In this document: positions 23,193-31,372 of the stretch, in pieces | Numbering within the stretch: the first letter of the stretch is position 1 | Layout: each line of letters opens with the position of its first letter | Assembly (NCBI GenBank): GCA_903847405.1 | Contig: CAINDP010000010.1 | Location: 1 to 45,696, forward strand | Direction of reading: 5' to 3' | Length of the DNA: 45,696 nucleotides | From: an uncultured Myxococcales bacterium | GTDB lineage: Bacteria; Myxococcota_A; UBA9042; DTJE01 | Made by a program: the position numbers and the translations under genes | Notes under the pieces: generated by a model | Seen by the model: the letters and a program-made list of their open reading frames with translations, nothing else | Database searches by the model: none | Told to the model about the DNA's origin: nothing

Positions 23193-23198
23193 TAGGAT
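23193..23198 (+). promoter_or_regulatory. Possible -10 element of the kinase operon
   Basis: TAGGAT, about 30 bases before the GTG start at 23228. The -35 is not recognisable. Confidence 0.3.
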
Positions 23199-23227
23199 AT
23201 TGGCCCAATCGGGGTTTTTGGGGCGCG

Positions 23228-25162
23228 GTGGAAGGAACACGGCAAATCTTCGGGCGGTACGAGATCGTACGGCCCTTTGGCGCGGGGGGGATGGGTGAAA
23301 TCCTCCTGGCACGCCAGCCGGGCCTCCCCGGGGTCGAGCGTCTGGTCATCATCAAGAAGATCCTGCCCCACCTGGCCCAGGAACCGGGCTTCCTGGATCG
23401 CTTCCTGGACGAAACGCGCGTCGCCGCCAGCCTGACCCACGGCAACATCGTCCAGGTCTACGAGGTCGGCGAGGTCGGCGGCGAGTACTTCATGGCGATG
23501 GAGTTCGTCGACGGAATGGACCTCAAGGAGGCCTTCCACCGCCTGCGGGCGACGAACCGCCGGACGCCCGAGGACCTGGCGCTGTACATCCTGGTCGAAA
23601 TCGCGAAGGCCCTGTCGTACGCCCACGAAAAGCGCGGGTCCGACGGCCAGCCCCTGGGCATCGTCCACCGGGACGTGAGCCCCGCGAACCTGCTGCTGTC
23701 GATGGACGGGCAGGTCAAACTGACGGACTTCGGGGTCGCCAAGGCCGCGATGCGCCTGTCCCTGACCATCCCCGGGACGCTCCACGGAAAGGTCTACTAC
23801 ATGTCGCCCGAGCAGGTGACGGGCGAGGAGTGCGATCCGCGGGCCGACGTGTTCAGCCTGGGTGTCGTGGCCTACGAGATGCTGGCGGGCCGCAGGCCCT
23901 TCGAGGGGACCAGCGAGGTTGCGGTCCTGGACAAGGTGCGCCGGTGCGAACCGCCCCCGCTGGCCGAGGTCGCGCCGTGGGTGCCGGGCTCCCTGGCGGC
24001 CATCGTCGCCCGCGCACTGGCCCGGGATCCGGCGGACCGCTACCCGACCATGGAGGATTTCCGCCAGGCCCTGTCCACCTACATGCTGGAAGCCCACACG
24101 ATGGTGTCGGCCCGGGCGCTGGCCGAATTCCTCGGGGACCTCCGGTCCATCGCCCCTGAGCGCCCCCCGATGGCGGCAATGCCCACGCCGATCCGCCCGG
24201 GAACGCCCCGAAGCCTGGACGACGTGGCCGCGTCCCTCCTGGGAATTGGCCTCGACAACGCCCAGACCCCCGTGCCCCTGGACGAGGCCGCCGGTTCGCC
24301 GCACACCCGGACCCTGGCGTCCGGGGGAAGCGAGTCGTCGCGCACCCGCAACCGCCGGGAACGCGCCCGGCGGGTCTGGCCCTGGATCGCCCTGGCGGTC
24401 GGGGTCGTCGGCCTGGCGACCGGTCTGTGGGCATGGGCCTTGATCAACGATCTGTCGCGCAACGCCCGGGTGGACGCCCCGGCGCTTGCGGAGGCGGCCC
24501 CGGCGACAGCCACCGGGGCCGCGATCGAGGCGCGCCCCGTCGACACGCCTCTGACGGCGGGGACGCCCCCGGCAGGGTCCGTCGTCCCGCCGACGCCGGC
24601 GCCGTCACCGGCCCCCCCTGCAACGCCCCGGGTTGCCGTCACCCCCCCGACACCACCCCCGCCCGTCGCCGAGTCGTCCGGCCCCCGAAAGGTGTCGCTG
24701 AAGTCCGACCCCGCGGGCGCGCGGGTCCTGTCCGGCGAGCGGGAACTGGGGACGACGCCGCTGGACGTGACGGTCCCGGCCGGCGGCACCCTGCGACTGG
24801 AACTGCTGGCCGAAGGGCACGGGTCGAAACTGGTGACCCTGACGTCGGCCTCGGCCTCCTCGATCCACGTGTCCCTTCCGCCGGTCCCAGGACGCGTGAA
24901 GTTCCGCTTCTTCCCGGCGGACGCCGGGGTCCGGATCGACGGCCGGGCCATCGAGACGACGGGCAACCTCGTGGACCTGGAACTGCCCGCCGGAGCCCAC
25001 GTGCTGACCTTGACCTCGCGGGACGGCGAACGGTCGCGCGACACGCCCTTCGACGTGGCGCCCGGACGCGCCCGGGCCCTGGGGACCGTGGAACTGGGCG
25101 AACGCGGACGGCCCGAATCGACTGCGACGACCTCCCTTCCCCCCCCGACGGAGGCGCCATGA
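23228..25162 (+). CDS. Transmembrane Ser/Thr protein kinase with PEGA-like sensor domain
   Basis: Product of 644 residues. Kinase domain at ~9-285: glycine loop PFGAGGMGEILLAR, ATP lysine IIKKIL, catalytic loop VHRDVSPANLLL, metal loop DFGVAKA and APE-like segment YYMSPEQVTGEE. All catalytic residues are present. A linker leads to one membrane helix (~385-406) and a Pro/Ala-rich stretch, then an extracytoplasmic region with PEGA-type repeats (VSLKSDPAGARVLSGERELG and RVKFRFFPADAGVRIDGR). The GTG at 23228 gives the short N terminus usual in this kinase family; the open frame upstream contains promoter-like DNA. Its TGA overlaps the ATG of the FHA/sigma-54 activator by 4 bases (ATGA), so the two are made together and the activator is its likely target. 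Confidence 0.92.
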   Translation: MEGTRQIFGRYEIVRPFGAGGMGEILLARQPGLPGVERLVIIKKILPHLAQEPGFLDRFLDETRVAASLTHGNIVQVYEVGEVGGEYFMAMEFVDGMDLKEAFHRLRATNRRTPEDLALYILVEIAKALSYAHEKRGSDGQPLGIVHRDVSPANLLLSMDGQVKLTDFGVAKAAMRLSLTIPGTLHGKVYYMSPEQVTGEECDPRADVFSLGVVAYEMLAGRRPFEGTSEVAVLDKVRRCEPPPLAEVAPWVPGSLAAIVARALARDPADRYPTMEDFRQALSTYMLEAHTMVSARALAEFLGDLRSIAPERPPMAAMPTPIRPGTPRSLDDVAASLLGIGLDNAQTPVPLDEAAGSPHTRTLASGGSESSRTRNRRERARRVWPWIALAVGVVGLATGLWAWALINDLSRNARVDAPALAEAAPATATGAAIEARPVDTPLTAGTPPAGSVVPPTPAPSPAPPATPRVAVTPPTPPPPVAESSGPRKVSLKSDPAGARVLSGERELGTTPLDVTVPAGGTLRLELLAEGHGSKLVTLTSASASSIHVSLPPVPGRVKFRFFPADAGVRIDGRAIETTGNLVDLELPAGAHVLTLTSRDGERSRDTPFDVAPGRARALGTVELGERGRPESTATTSLPPPTEAP

Positions 25163-26547
25163 GCGACCTGGACCAGACCCTGACCGTCCATATCGAAGTC
25201 CCGGTGGACTACCTGACGCTGTGCAAGTACACGCTGAAGGTCATTGAGGGACCCGACAAGGGCCTGGAAAAATCCTTCGAGCGACGCCAGATCGATATCG
25301 GGACGGCGCCGGACTGCCACTTCATGCTGTCGGACCCCACCGTGTCGCGGAACCATGCCCGCATCGAGCACGACGGCCAGGGCTACAAGGTGTCCGACGC
25401 CGGCAGCAAGAACGGCGTCCGCATCGGGGATCTGAAGGTCCTGTCGGCGTACCTGCCCACCGAGGAACGCCTGATCCTGGGCGAAACCGTCATCCTGTTC
25501 CGCCTGGGCACCGAAACCGTCGACATCAGCATCGCCCGGGAAACGCGCTTTGGGAAACTGCTGGGAAAATCGGTCGAGATGCGGGAGGTGTTCGCCATCC
25601 TCAAGCGCGTCGCGCCCACGGATGCGACGGTCCTGATCGAGGGCGAAAGCGGCACAGGCAAGGAGGTGGTGGCCGAGTCGCTGCACGCCGCTGGGCCCCG
25701 CCGCCTGAAGCCGTTCGTCGTCTTCGACTGCTCCGCGATCCCGCGGGACCTGATGGAAAGCGAACTGTTCGGCCACGTCCGCGGCGCCTTCACGGGCGCG
25801 GTCCGGGACCGCACCGGGGCCATGGCGGAAGCCAACGGCGGCACCCTGTTCCTGGACGAGGTCGGGGAACTGCCGCTGGAACTGCAGCCCAAGCTGCTGA
25901 GGGCCCTGGAAAAGCGCGAGGTCAAGCCCGTCGGTGGCAACCGTCACTCGACGCTGGACGTCCGGATCATGGCCGCCACGAATCGGCGGCTGGACGACGA
26001 GGTGCGCGCCGGGAACTTCCGCGAGGACCTGTTCTGGCGCCTGGGCGTCATCCGGATCGGCCTGCCGCCCGTGCGCAAGCGGCCCGAGGACATCCCGCTG
26101 CTGGCCGACCATTTCCTGGCGGAAATCGCGGGGCGGACCGGGGCGCCGGCGCCGCGGCTTTCCTATGACACGATGGAAAAACTGAAGGAATATGCGTGGC
26201 CGGGCAATGTCCGGGAACTGCGCAACTTCCTGGAGCGGTCGGTGATCCTGTCCGGGGCGTTGTCGGGGGCGCCGGTTCCCCTGGATCTGCCCCCTCCGAC
26301 CCAGACGTCGCTGCGGCGGGACCAGGACGACCAGGACGAGATCCTCCGCGTGAACTTCGAGGATCCCTTCAAGGACGTGAAGGACCGGCTGGTGTCGGAA
26401 TTCGAGCGCCGGTATTTCAGCCGCCTGCTGAAGCGGACCGAGGGCAATGTTTCGAAGGCGGCCCGCATTGCGGGGATCCACCGCAAGAGCCTCGAGTACC
26501 TGCTGCGGCAGATCGACCTTCCCCGGTCCGGGAACGAGGGGGTCTGA
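25159..26547 (+). CDS. FHA-type sigma-54-dependent transcriptional activator
   Basis: Product of 462 residues. Residues ~25-115 form an FHA domain (IDIGTAPDCHFMLSDPTVSR). The usual Arg after Ile-Gly is Thr49, while Ser63-Arg64-His66 are kept. The AAA+ core (~133-375) has Walker A GESGTGKE (162-169), the sigma-54 contact loop GAFTGA (209-214) and Walker B LFLDE (230-234). A Fis-type helix-turn-helix ends the protein (GNVSKAARIAGIHRKSLEYLL). It hydrolyses ATP to open promoters bound by sigma-54 polymerase. In related myxobacterial activators the FHA domain replaces a receiver domain and reads phosphothreonine; the coupled kinase upstream is the obvious input. Its targets are not evident in the window. 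Confidence 0.94.
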   Translation: MSDLDQTLTVHIEVPVDYLTLCKYTLKVIEGPDKGLEKSFERRQIDIGTAPDCHFMLSDPTVSRNHARIEHDGQGYKVSDAGSKNGVRIGDLKVLSAYLPTEERLILGETVILFRLGTETVDISIARETRFGKLLGKSVEMREVFAILKRVAPTDATVLIEGESGTGKEVVAESLHAAGPRRLKPFVVFDCSAIPRDLMESELFGHVRGAFTGAVRDRTGAMAEANGGTLFLDEVGELPLELQPKLLRALEKREVKPVGGNRHSTLDVRIMAATNRRLDDEVRAGNFREDLFWRLGVIRIGLPPVRKRPEDIPLLADHFLAEIAGRTGAPAPRLSYDTMEKLKEYAWPGNVRELRNFLERSVILSGALSGAPVPLDLPPPTQTSLRRDQDDQDEILRVNFEDPFKDVKDRLVSEFERRYFSRLLKRTEGNVSKAARIAGIHRKSLEYLLRQIDLPRSGNEGV

Positions 26548-26587
26548 ACATCGGACCCCGTTGTTTTCGTTGACGACTGTCGCGAAT

Positions 26588-26617
26588 TTGGCAGTCCGGC
26601 CCTGTCCGTGCGAGGAT
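26588..26617 (+). promoter_or_regulatory. Candidate promoter of the 98-residue protein gene
   Basis: TTGGCA (26588-26593), an 18-base spacer and GAGGAT (26612-26617) with TG just before it. Transcription would start about 35 bases before the ATG. It does not satisfy the sigma-54 consensus. Confidence 0.35.
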
Positions 26618-26657
26618 CACTAGTCCCGGAAGGGAACTTACAGCTCGGAGGTGACCG

Positions 26658-26954
26658 ATGGATCGCAAGACGAAGACCCAGACGATGACGACGACGAAGA
26701 CGCTCACGCTGACCCGTGCCGATGTGCGCACGTCGATCGCGAAGGGCGCCCTCACCGAGGAAGAAGAGCGTTACGTGCGCATGCGCTTCGGGATCTCCGA
26801 GCCGGCGACCGCCCTTCTGACGCGCCGCGGCGTCGACTTCCCGGAAACCCGCGCGTACCTGAACCAGTTGGAAGCCGGCCTGGTGCTGGGCGGCTCCAGC
26901 GACTCCGGCAACCCCGTCAAGGACCGCATCGTCAGCAGCCTGCGCCGCTCGTAG
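26658..26954 (+). CDS. Small basic protein with a sigma region 4-like segment
   Basis: Product of 98 residues. GGAGG lies 6 bases before the ATG. The first 20 residues are Thr/Lys-rich (MDRKTKTQTMTTTKTLTLTR). The middle, ALTEEEERYVRMRFGISEP, resembles the opening helix of sigma-70 region 4 (LxxREExVLRMRFGL), but the helix-turn-helix that should follow is not recognisable. The end is a helix (TRAYLNQLEAGLVL) and a basic tail. I cannot assign a function; a regulator of transcription is possible. It lies downstream of the sigma-54 activator, with its own promoter-like sequence, and converges on the aldolase operon. Confidence 0.65.
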   Translation: MDRKTKTQTMTTTKTLTLTRADVRTSIAKGALTEEEERYVRMRFGISEPATALLTRRGVDFPETRAYLNQLEAGLVLGGSSDSGNPVKDRIVSSLRRS

Positions 26955-27017
26955 GCCGACCGACGACCCCTCCCCGCCATTCCCCGGATTCGCAGTCGTA
27001 GACCAGCACACGAAATC

Positions 27018-27071
27018 GTAGACGTGGACCTGCACGTGGACGTCGACGGGTACGGGTACGGGTACGGGTAC
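27018..27071. repeat. Hexamer-period repeat, ends in four GGGTAC units
   Basis: Nine six-base units all ending in AC: GTAGAC, GTGGAC, CTGCAC, GTGGAC, GTCGAC, then four perfect GGGTAC copies and a G-run. It lies in the convergent gap between the small protein gene and the aldolase gene. A second array based on the same hexamer is at 39608-39649. An overlapping open frame reads GYGYGYGYG from it but is not a gene. Confidence 0.8.
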
Positions 27072-27112
27072 GGGGGGGATTTTCGGCGCGCGGCGATCTT
27101 TCGAGAAGCAAC

Positions 27113-27805
27113 CTACCGGGAAACGGCCCGGGCCCGGGCCCGGCCCGAGGGGCCCATTCCGGCGCTCGTGCGGGCGTCCAGCAGCAGGCGGACCACCGGA
27201 TCGGGCAGCGCTTTCGCGGTGCCCAGGCGTTCGGCGGCCAGAAGGATCTGCGCGGTCGCCTCGCAATGCTCGATCAATTTCAGCGCCGTCGCGGGATCCG
27301 CCCCCCACGCCAGGATGCCGTGGCTGCCCAGCAGGACCACGTCGTACGGTTCCAGGAAGGGCTGCAGCGCGCCGCACAGGGCCTCGCTGCCCGGCAGGGC
27401 GAAGGGCACGACCGGCACGACGCCGCCGGTGCCCACGATGAACTCGGACAGGAAGAACGCCTCGACGGGACGGCCCACGGACGCGAACGCGGTGCAGGCC
27501 GGCGGATGCGCGTGGACGACGGCGCCGACGTCGGCGCGGGTCCCGTAGACCGCCAGGTGCATCGGCAGTTCGCCGAAGGGACTGCGGGCGCCCTGCAGTT
27601 TGCGGCCGGTCCGGTCCAGCACCAGGAGGTCCGTTTCCCGGACGTCGGCCTTCGACATCGCGGTGGGCGTCGCCAGGACCTTCCCGTCCGCGGTCAGCGC
27701 CGTGACGTTCCCCTCGTGGTTCGCCACCCATCCCCGGGCATGCAGGACATGGCTGACCCGCACGACTTCGCGCTGGAGTTCCGGCAGCGTGACGGACGCG
27801 TTCAT
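27113..27805 (-). CDS. Class II aldolase (fuculose-1-phosphate aldolase/RhaD family)
   Basis: Product of 230 residues. The zinc site of FucA/RhaD-type aldolases is visible: E79 in SPFGELPMHLAVY, H98 and H100 in VVHAHPPACTAF, and H162 in LLGSHGILAWG; NHEGNVTA near residue 29 fits the phosphate-binding loop. Such enzymes split a sugar phosphate into dihydroxyacetone phosphate and an aldehyde. The ATG overlaps the TGA of the second microcompartment-vertex gene by 4 bases (ATGA). That context suggests the aldehyde is made in, or beside, a protein shell, as in fucose/rhamnose microcompartments of Planctomycetes and relatives. It is the last gene of the operon. Confidence 0.9.
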   Translation of the reverse strand: MNASVTLPELQREVVRVSHVLHARGWVANHEGNVTALTADGKVLATPTAMSKADVRETDLLVLDRTGRKLQGARSPFGELPMHLAVYGTRADVGAVVHAHPPACTAFASVGRPVEAFFLSEFIVGTGGVVPVVPFALPGSEALCGALQPFLEPYDVVLLGSHGILAWGADPATALKLIEHCEATAQILLAAERLGTAKALPDPVVRLLLDARTSAGMGPSGRARARAVSR

Positions 27806-28116
27806 GCGTCCCCCCGTGCGATCGCGCCCTCGGGCACGCCGGCCGGAATGCGGGCGTCCACGGCATCCACGATCCCGACCACCAGCGAACGGATGGGCAG
27901 CACCTTCTCGCGCAGGATCTGGCGGGCGCCGTTGCCCTCGGACAGGACCAGCACCAGGTCGCCCGGTCCCGACTGCACGGTGTCCACCGCCAGGAAGGAC
28001 GGATCCGTAGGCCGGTCGTCAGAATCCACGGGCTGGACCACGTACAACTTGAGTCCCTTGTAGGTCGGGTGCTTGACCGTCGACACGACGGTACCGACGA
28101 CACGACACAGCGTCAC
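27802..28116 (-). CDS. Bacterial microcompartment vertex protein (EutN/CcmL family), second copy
   Basis: Product of 104 residues, the size of a single pentamer-forming BMC-P protein. It starts [28 protein letters not shown] and contains [25 protein letters not shown], then [10 protein letters not shown], the order of strands found in EutN/CcmL. Five copies cap the corners of a polyhedral shell. The GTG start overlaps the stop of the first vertex gene by 4 bases (GTGA) and its own stop overlaps the aldolase ATG. It differs widely from the first copy, so the two may occupy different positions. Confidence 0.9.
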   Translation of the reverse strand: MTLCRVVGTVVSTVKHPTYKGLKLYVVQPVDSDDRPTDPSFLAVDTVQSGPGDLVLVLSEGNGARQILREKVLPIRSLVVGIVDAVDARIPAGVPEGAIARGDA

Positions 28117-28388
28117 GGCCGCGCCTCCACGTCCACGGAATCCACGATGCCGACGATGGCGGCGTCCACCGGCACGAACGAATCGGGAAGCGCCAGGGCG
28201 GCCTCGCGGCTGCTGACCAGGTGCACCACGTCGCCCGGCCCCGCCTGCACGGCGTCGACGGCGACCAGCACGCTGCCCCGGGGGGTGAGATCGGTGTTCA
28301 GGGGCTGGACGACCAGCAGGCGCACGCCCTGCAGCCCGGGGGCTTTCTGGGACGCCACGACCGTGCCCACGACCTTGCCCAGGTACAT
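28113..28388 (-). CDS. Bacterial microcompartment vertex protein (EutN/CcmL family), first copy
   Basis: Product of 91 residues: [53 protein letters not shown] and [12 protein letters not shown] match the EutN/CcmL beta-barrel. Together with the next gene it would supply pentameric vertices for a protein shell. No BMC-H or BMC-T (hexameric wall) gene occurs in the window, so the shell body must be encoded elsewhere, or these proteins act outside a shell. GGAGG precedes the ATG. It starts 52 bases after copA on the same strand and may be on the same transcript. Confidence 0.92.
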   Translation of the reverse strand: MYLGKVVGTVVASQKAPGLQGVRLLVVQPLNTDLTPRGSVLVAVDAVQAGPGDVVHLVSSREAALALPDSFVPVDAAIVGIVDSVDVEARP

Positions 28389-28440
28389 CCGGAGCCTCCG
28401 GGAATCGCCGGATGTTTGTACCCCGGTGGCCCTTCCCCTG

Positions 28441-30747
28441 TCAACGGACTCCCGACCGCCGACAGGCGCCCGGATCGGCCTCCGCCAGGCCCGGAATCCG
28501 CCGCTGTCCCAGCAACAGGCTGTTCAGGACCACGGTCACGCTGCTGAAGGCCATGGCCGCTGCGGCCAGCGCGGGGTTCAGTTCGCGGATCCAGTGCGGA
28601 AGGCCCTGGAAGGGCGCAAGGACCCCCGCGGCGATCGGGATCAGTGCCACGTTGTAGGCGAAGGCCCAGAACAGGTTCTGCCGGATCGTCCGCATCGTTC
28701 CCCGGGACAGGGCGATCGCCCGGGCCACCCCGGCCGGGTCGCCGCCCACCAGCGTCACATCCGCGGCCTCCATGGCCACGTCCGCCCCGGTCCCGATCGC
28801 GATGCCCACGTCGGCCGCGGCCAGCGCCGGTGCGTCGTTGATCCCGTCGCCCACCATCGCGACGGGCCCGCCCTCGGCGCGCGCGGCCCGCACCGCGTCC
28901 GCCTTTCCTTCCGGAAGGACGCCCGCCAGCACGTGGTCGATCCCCAGGCGCGACGCCGTCGCCTGTGCCGCCAGCCTGCCGTCCCCGGTGATCATCGCGG
29001 TCCGCACCCCCAGTCGGTGCAGCGCCTCCACCGACGCCGCGGCGCCCACCTTTTCCACGTCCCGCAGGGCCAGGGCCCCGAACGCCCGGCCGTCCACCGC
29101 CACGACCACCGTCGTCGCGCCCCCGACCGCCAGTTGCATCACCAGTTCCGCGACATCCGCCGCGCCTGGGACGTCATCCGCGAACGCCCACCCCGGCTTT
29201 CCCACGCGCACCTTGCGACCGCCGACCATGGCGGCCACTCCCTGTCCGGGAGTCACGGTCGCCTCGTCCGGCACGACGATCGCCAGGCCCCGGGCGCGCG
29301 CCCCCTGGACCACCGCCACTCCCAGCGGGTGCCCCGACGCCGATTCGGCCCCCGCCGCCAGGGCCAGCATCTGGTCCGGATCCACGCCGTCCACGACCCG
29401 CACCTCGTCCAGGACCGGCCGACCGGCCGTCAGGGTCCCCGTCTTGTCCAGCAGCACGGTCCCCACGCGCGACAGCGCCTCCAGCGCCTCGGGTCCGCGG
29501 AACAGCAACCCCATCCGGGCGCCGCGTCCCGTCCCGACGAGGATCGCCGTGGGCGTCGCCAACCCCAGGGCGCAGGGACACGCGATGACCAGCACGGCAA
29601 CCATCCGCACCATGGCGGCCACCGGGTCGCCGCCGATCGCCCACCACGCCCCGAACGTCAGGACCGCCAACGCCGCCACGGCCGGGACGAACACCGCCGA
29701 CACCCGGTCCGCCATGCGCTGCACCGGCGCCCGCCCTGCCTGGGCCTCGCGCACCAGGCGCACGATCCGCGCCAGTGCCGTGGACTCGCCCGTCCCGGTG
29801 ATCCGCACCACCAGGAGGCCCTCGCCGTTGATCGTCGCCCCGAACACGCGATCCGTCGGTTCCTTGTCCACCGGCATCGCCTCCCCCGTCAGGAGGCTTT
29901 CATCGACCGAGGAGCGGCCCGTGAGGATCTCGCCGTCCGCCGGCATCCGCTCGCCCGGGCGCACGGCAACAACGTCCCCCGACCGCAGCGCCGCGGCAGG
30001 CACGTCCTGCTCAGTGACGACATTGACCGAGCCCGGGTCGGCTTCGTCCAGGCCGGGCGCAGCACTCCGCAGGTGCGCGACGGTCGGCGCCAGTTCCATC
30101 AGCGTCCGCAGGGCCCGGGACGCCCGGCCGCGCGCCCGGCCTTCCAGCAGTTTGCCCAACTGGACCAGCGTCACGATCAGCGCCGCGGTTTCGAACAGGA
30201 CGTGTCCCTTCACACCGAGCAGGACCACACCCACCGACCACGTCCAGGCCACCAGCGAACCCAGCGCGACCAGGACGTCCATGTTGGCCGATCGCGCCCG
30301 CAGCGCCCGCACGGCGCCGGACAGGAAGCCCCAGCCCGAGTACCACTGGACGGGTGTGCCCAGCGCCAGCATCAGCCACGGAAGCCAGGCGCCTCCCTCC
30401 AGGATCCCCGCGTCCGCCGACATCGACAGGGTCACCAGGGGCAGCGTGAAGACCGCGCCGACAACGAATCGCCGCCACCGCAGGGACTCGTCCGCCGCCC
30501 GGGCCACCCGCTCTTCCTCGCCGTCGTCCTGGGCGGGAACCGCACGGAACCCGGCGGCCTCCACGGCACCGACCATGGACTGGACGGTGGCCACCGCGGG
30601 ATCGAACCGCACGGCAGCTGATTGGGCCGCCAGGTTGACGTCCGCCGAGGCCACGCCCTCGACGCGGGACAGGGCCCGCTCGACCGCCTTGGCACAGTTG
30701 GCGCAGGACATGCCGATGATCGCCAGGTCGGTCCGCTGGTTCGACAA
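28441..30747 (-). CDS. copA: Copper-translocating P1B-type ATPase
   Basis: Product of 768 residues. It has one heavy-metal-binding domain at the N terminus (GMSCANC, C15 and C18), the transmembrane CPC motif ([13 protein letters not shown]), the actuator TGEAMPV, the phosphorylation site [16 protein letters not shown] with the nucleotide-binding His, and [18 protein letters not shown]. These features mark a Cu(I) exporter of the P1B-1 group in the inner membrane. The start is a TTG at 30747 with GGGAG upstream; the next ATG would cut into the metal domain. No CopZ chaperone or CueR/CsoR regulator gene is adjacent. It lies 75 bases after the ferritin-like gene. Confidence 0.95.
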   Translation of the reverse strand: MSNQRTDLAIIGMSCANCAKAVERALSRVEGVASADVNLAAQSAAVRFDPAVATVQSMVGAVEAAGFRAVPAQDDGEEERVARAADESLRWRRFVVGAVFTLPLVTLSMSADAGILEGGAWLPWLMLALGTPVQWYSGWGFLSGAVRALRARSANMDVLVALGSLVAWTWSVGVVLLGVKGHVLFETAALIVTLVQLGKLLEGRARGRASRALRTLMELAPTVAHLRSAAPGLDEADPGSVNVVTEQDVPAAALRSGDVVAVRPGERMPADGEILTGRSSVDESLLTGEAMPVDKEPTDRVFGATINGEGLLVVRITGTGESTALARIVRLVREAQAGRAPVQRMADRVSAVFVPAVAALAVLTFGAWWAIGGDPVAAMVRMVAVLVIACPCALGLATPTAILVGTGRGARMGLLFRGPEALEALSRVGTVLLDKTGTLTAGRPVLDEVRVVDGVDPDQMLALAAGAESASGHPLGVAVVQGARARGLAIVVPDEATVTPGQGVAAMVGGRKVRVGKPGWAFADDVPGAADVAELVMQLAVGGATTVVVAVDGRAFGALALRDVEKVGAAASVEALHRLGVRTAMITGDGRLAAQATASRLGIDHVLAGVLPEGKADAVRAARAEGGPVAMVGDGINDAPALAAADVGIAIGTGADVAMEAADVTLVGGDPAGVARAIALSRGTMRTIRQNLFWAFAYNVALIPIAAGVLAPFQGLPHWIRELNPALAAAAMAFSSVTVVLNSLLLGQRRIPGLAEADPGACRRSGVR

Positions 30748-30822
30748 GGGGGGCTCCCGGAACAGTCGGGGTAACGGTGGGGCCGGAAATCGTGCCGCGC
30801 AAGGTGGGCAGGCGTCGCGTCG

Positions 30823-31341
30823 CTATTCGGCTTCCAGTTGGAACTCGGGAACGTCGAACCAGAATCCCAGGCCCGTCACGGAATCGATTTCGGCCTGGAC
30901 GATCGCCGCATGGCCTTCCTCGATTTCCAGGAAACGGGCGAACATGGCCTTTTCGGTGGCCCCGGCCAGTTCGTCGACGACCTTGTGGTACCAGGCCGCC
31001 GTCGCCCGCTCGGCCGCCTCGGCCTTGCGCAGGGTGACCAGCGCCGAGGCCCGCTCGGCCTGCGTCATCGCCATCCGCTGGCCCAGGTTCTTCGCGGCCT
31101 CGGCCAGCCGTTCGCCCGACGGGATCAGCGTCGCCAGGGTCGCCAGGCTGACCTGGCCGGTCGCGGTCCAGTCCCGCATCCGCGCGATCAGGTAGTCCAG
31201 GTGCCCCTGCTCCTCCCGGGAAAGCAGCGACAGTACCCGCCTGGCCGCCGGATCGGTGGCCTTCCCCGCTTCCTCGGCGTACACGTCCCGGACCCGGGCC
31301 TCGTACTCCATCGCCGTCCGAATCGCTTCCTCGACCGTCAT
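30823..31341 (-). CDS. Ferritin-like (rubrerythrin-type) diiron protein
   Basis: Product of 172 residues, predicted all-helical. Glutamate and ExxH motifs of a four-helix diiron bundle are in order: Glu in MEYEARVRDVY, EEQGHLDYL, Glu in RKAEAAERATAAWYHKV, and EIEEGHAAIV. It is a rubrerythrin-like ferritin domain without the C-terminal rubredoxin domain; rubredoxin is instead encoded two genes upstream. Rubrerythrins reduce hydrogen peroxide with electrons from rubredoxin, which fits this operon. A ferritin-like electron-independent role cannot be excluded. Confidence 0.87.
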   Translation of the reverse strand: MTVEEAIRTAMEYEARVRDVYAEEAGKATDPAARRVLSLLSREEQGHLDYLIARMRDWTATGQVSLATLATLIPSGERLAEAAKNLGQRMAMTQAERASALVTLRKAEAAERATAAWYHKVVDELAGATEKAMFARFLEIEEGHAAIVQAEIDSVTGLGFWFDVPEFQLEAE

Positions 31342-31372
31342 GACATCCTCCCCCCGGGTCCTGCCACCGGCA

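Noticed and set aside
27024-27548. Open frame reading GYGYGYGYG from the hexamer repeat
   Set aside because: It is antisense to the aldolase for most of its length and is an artefact of six-base repeat units in frame.
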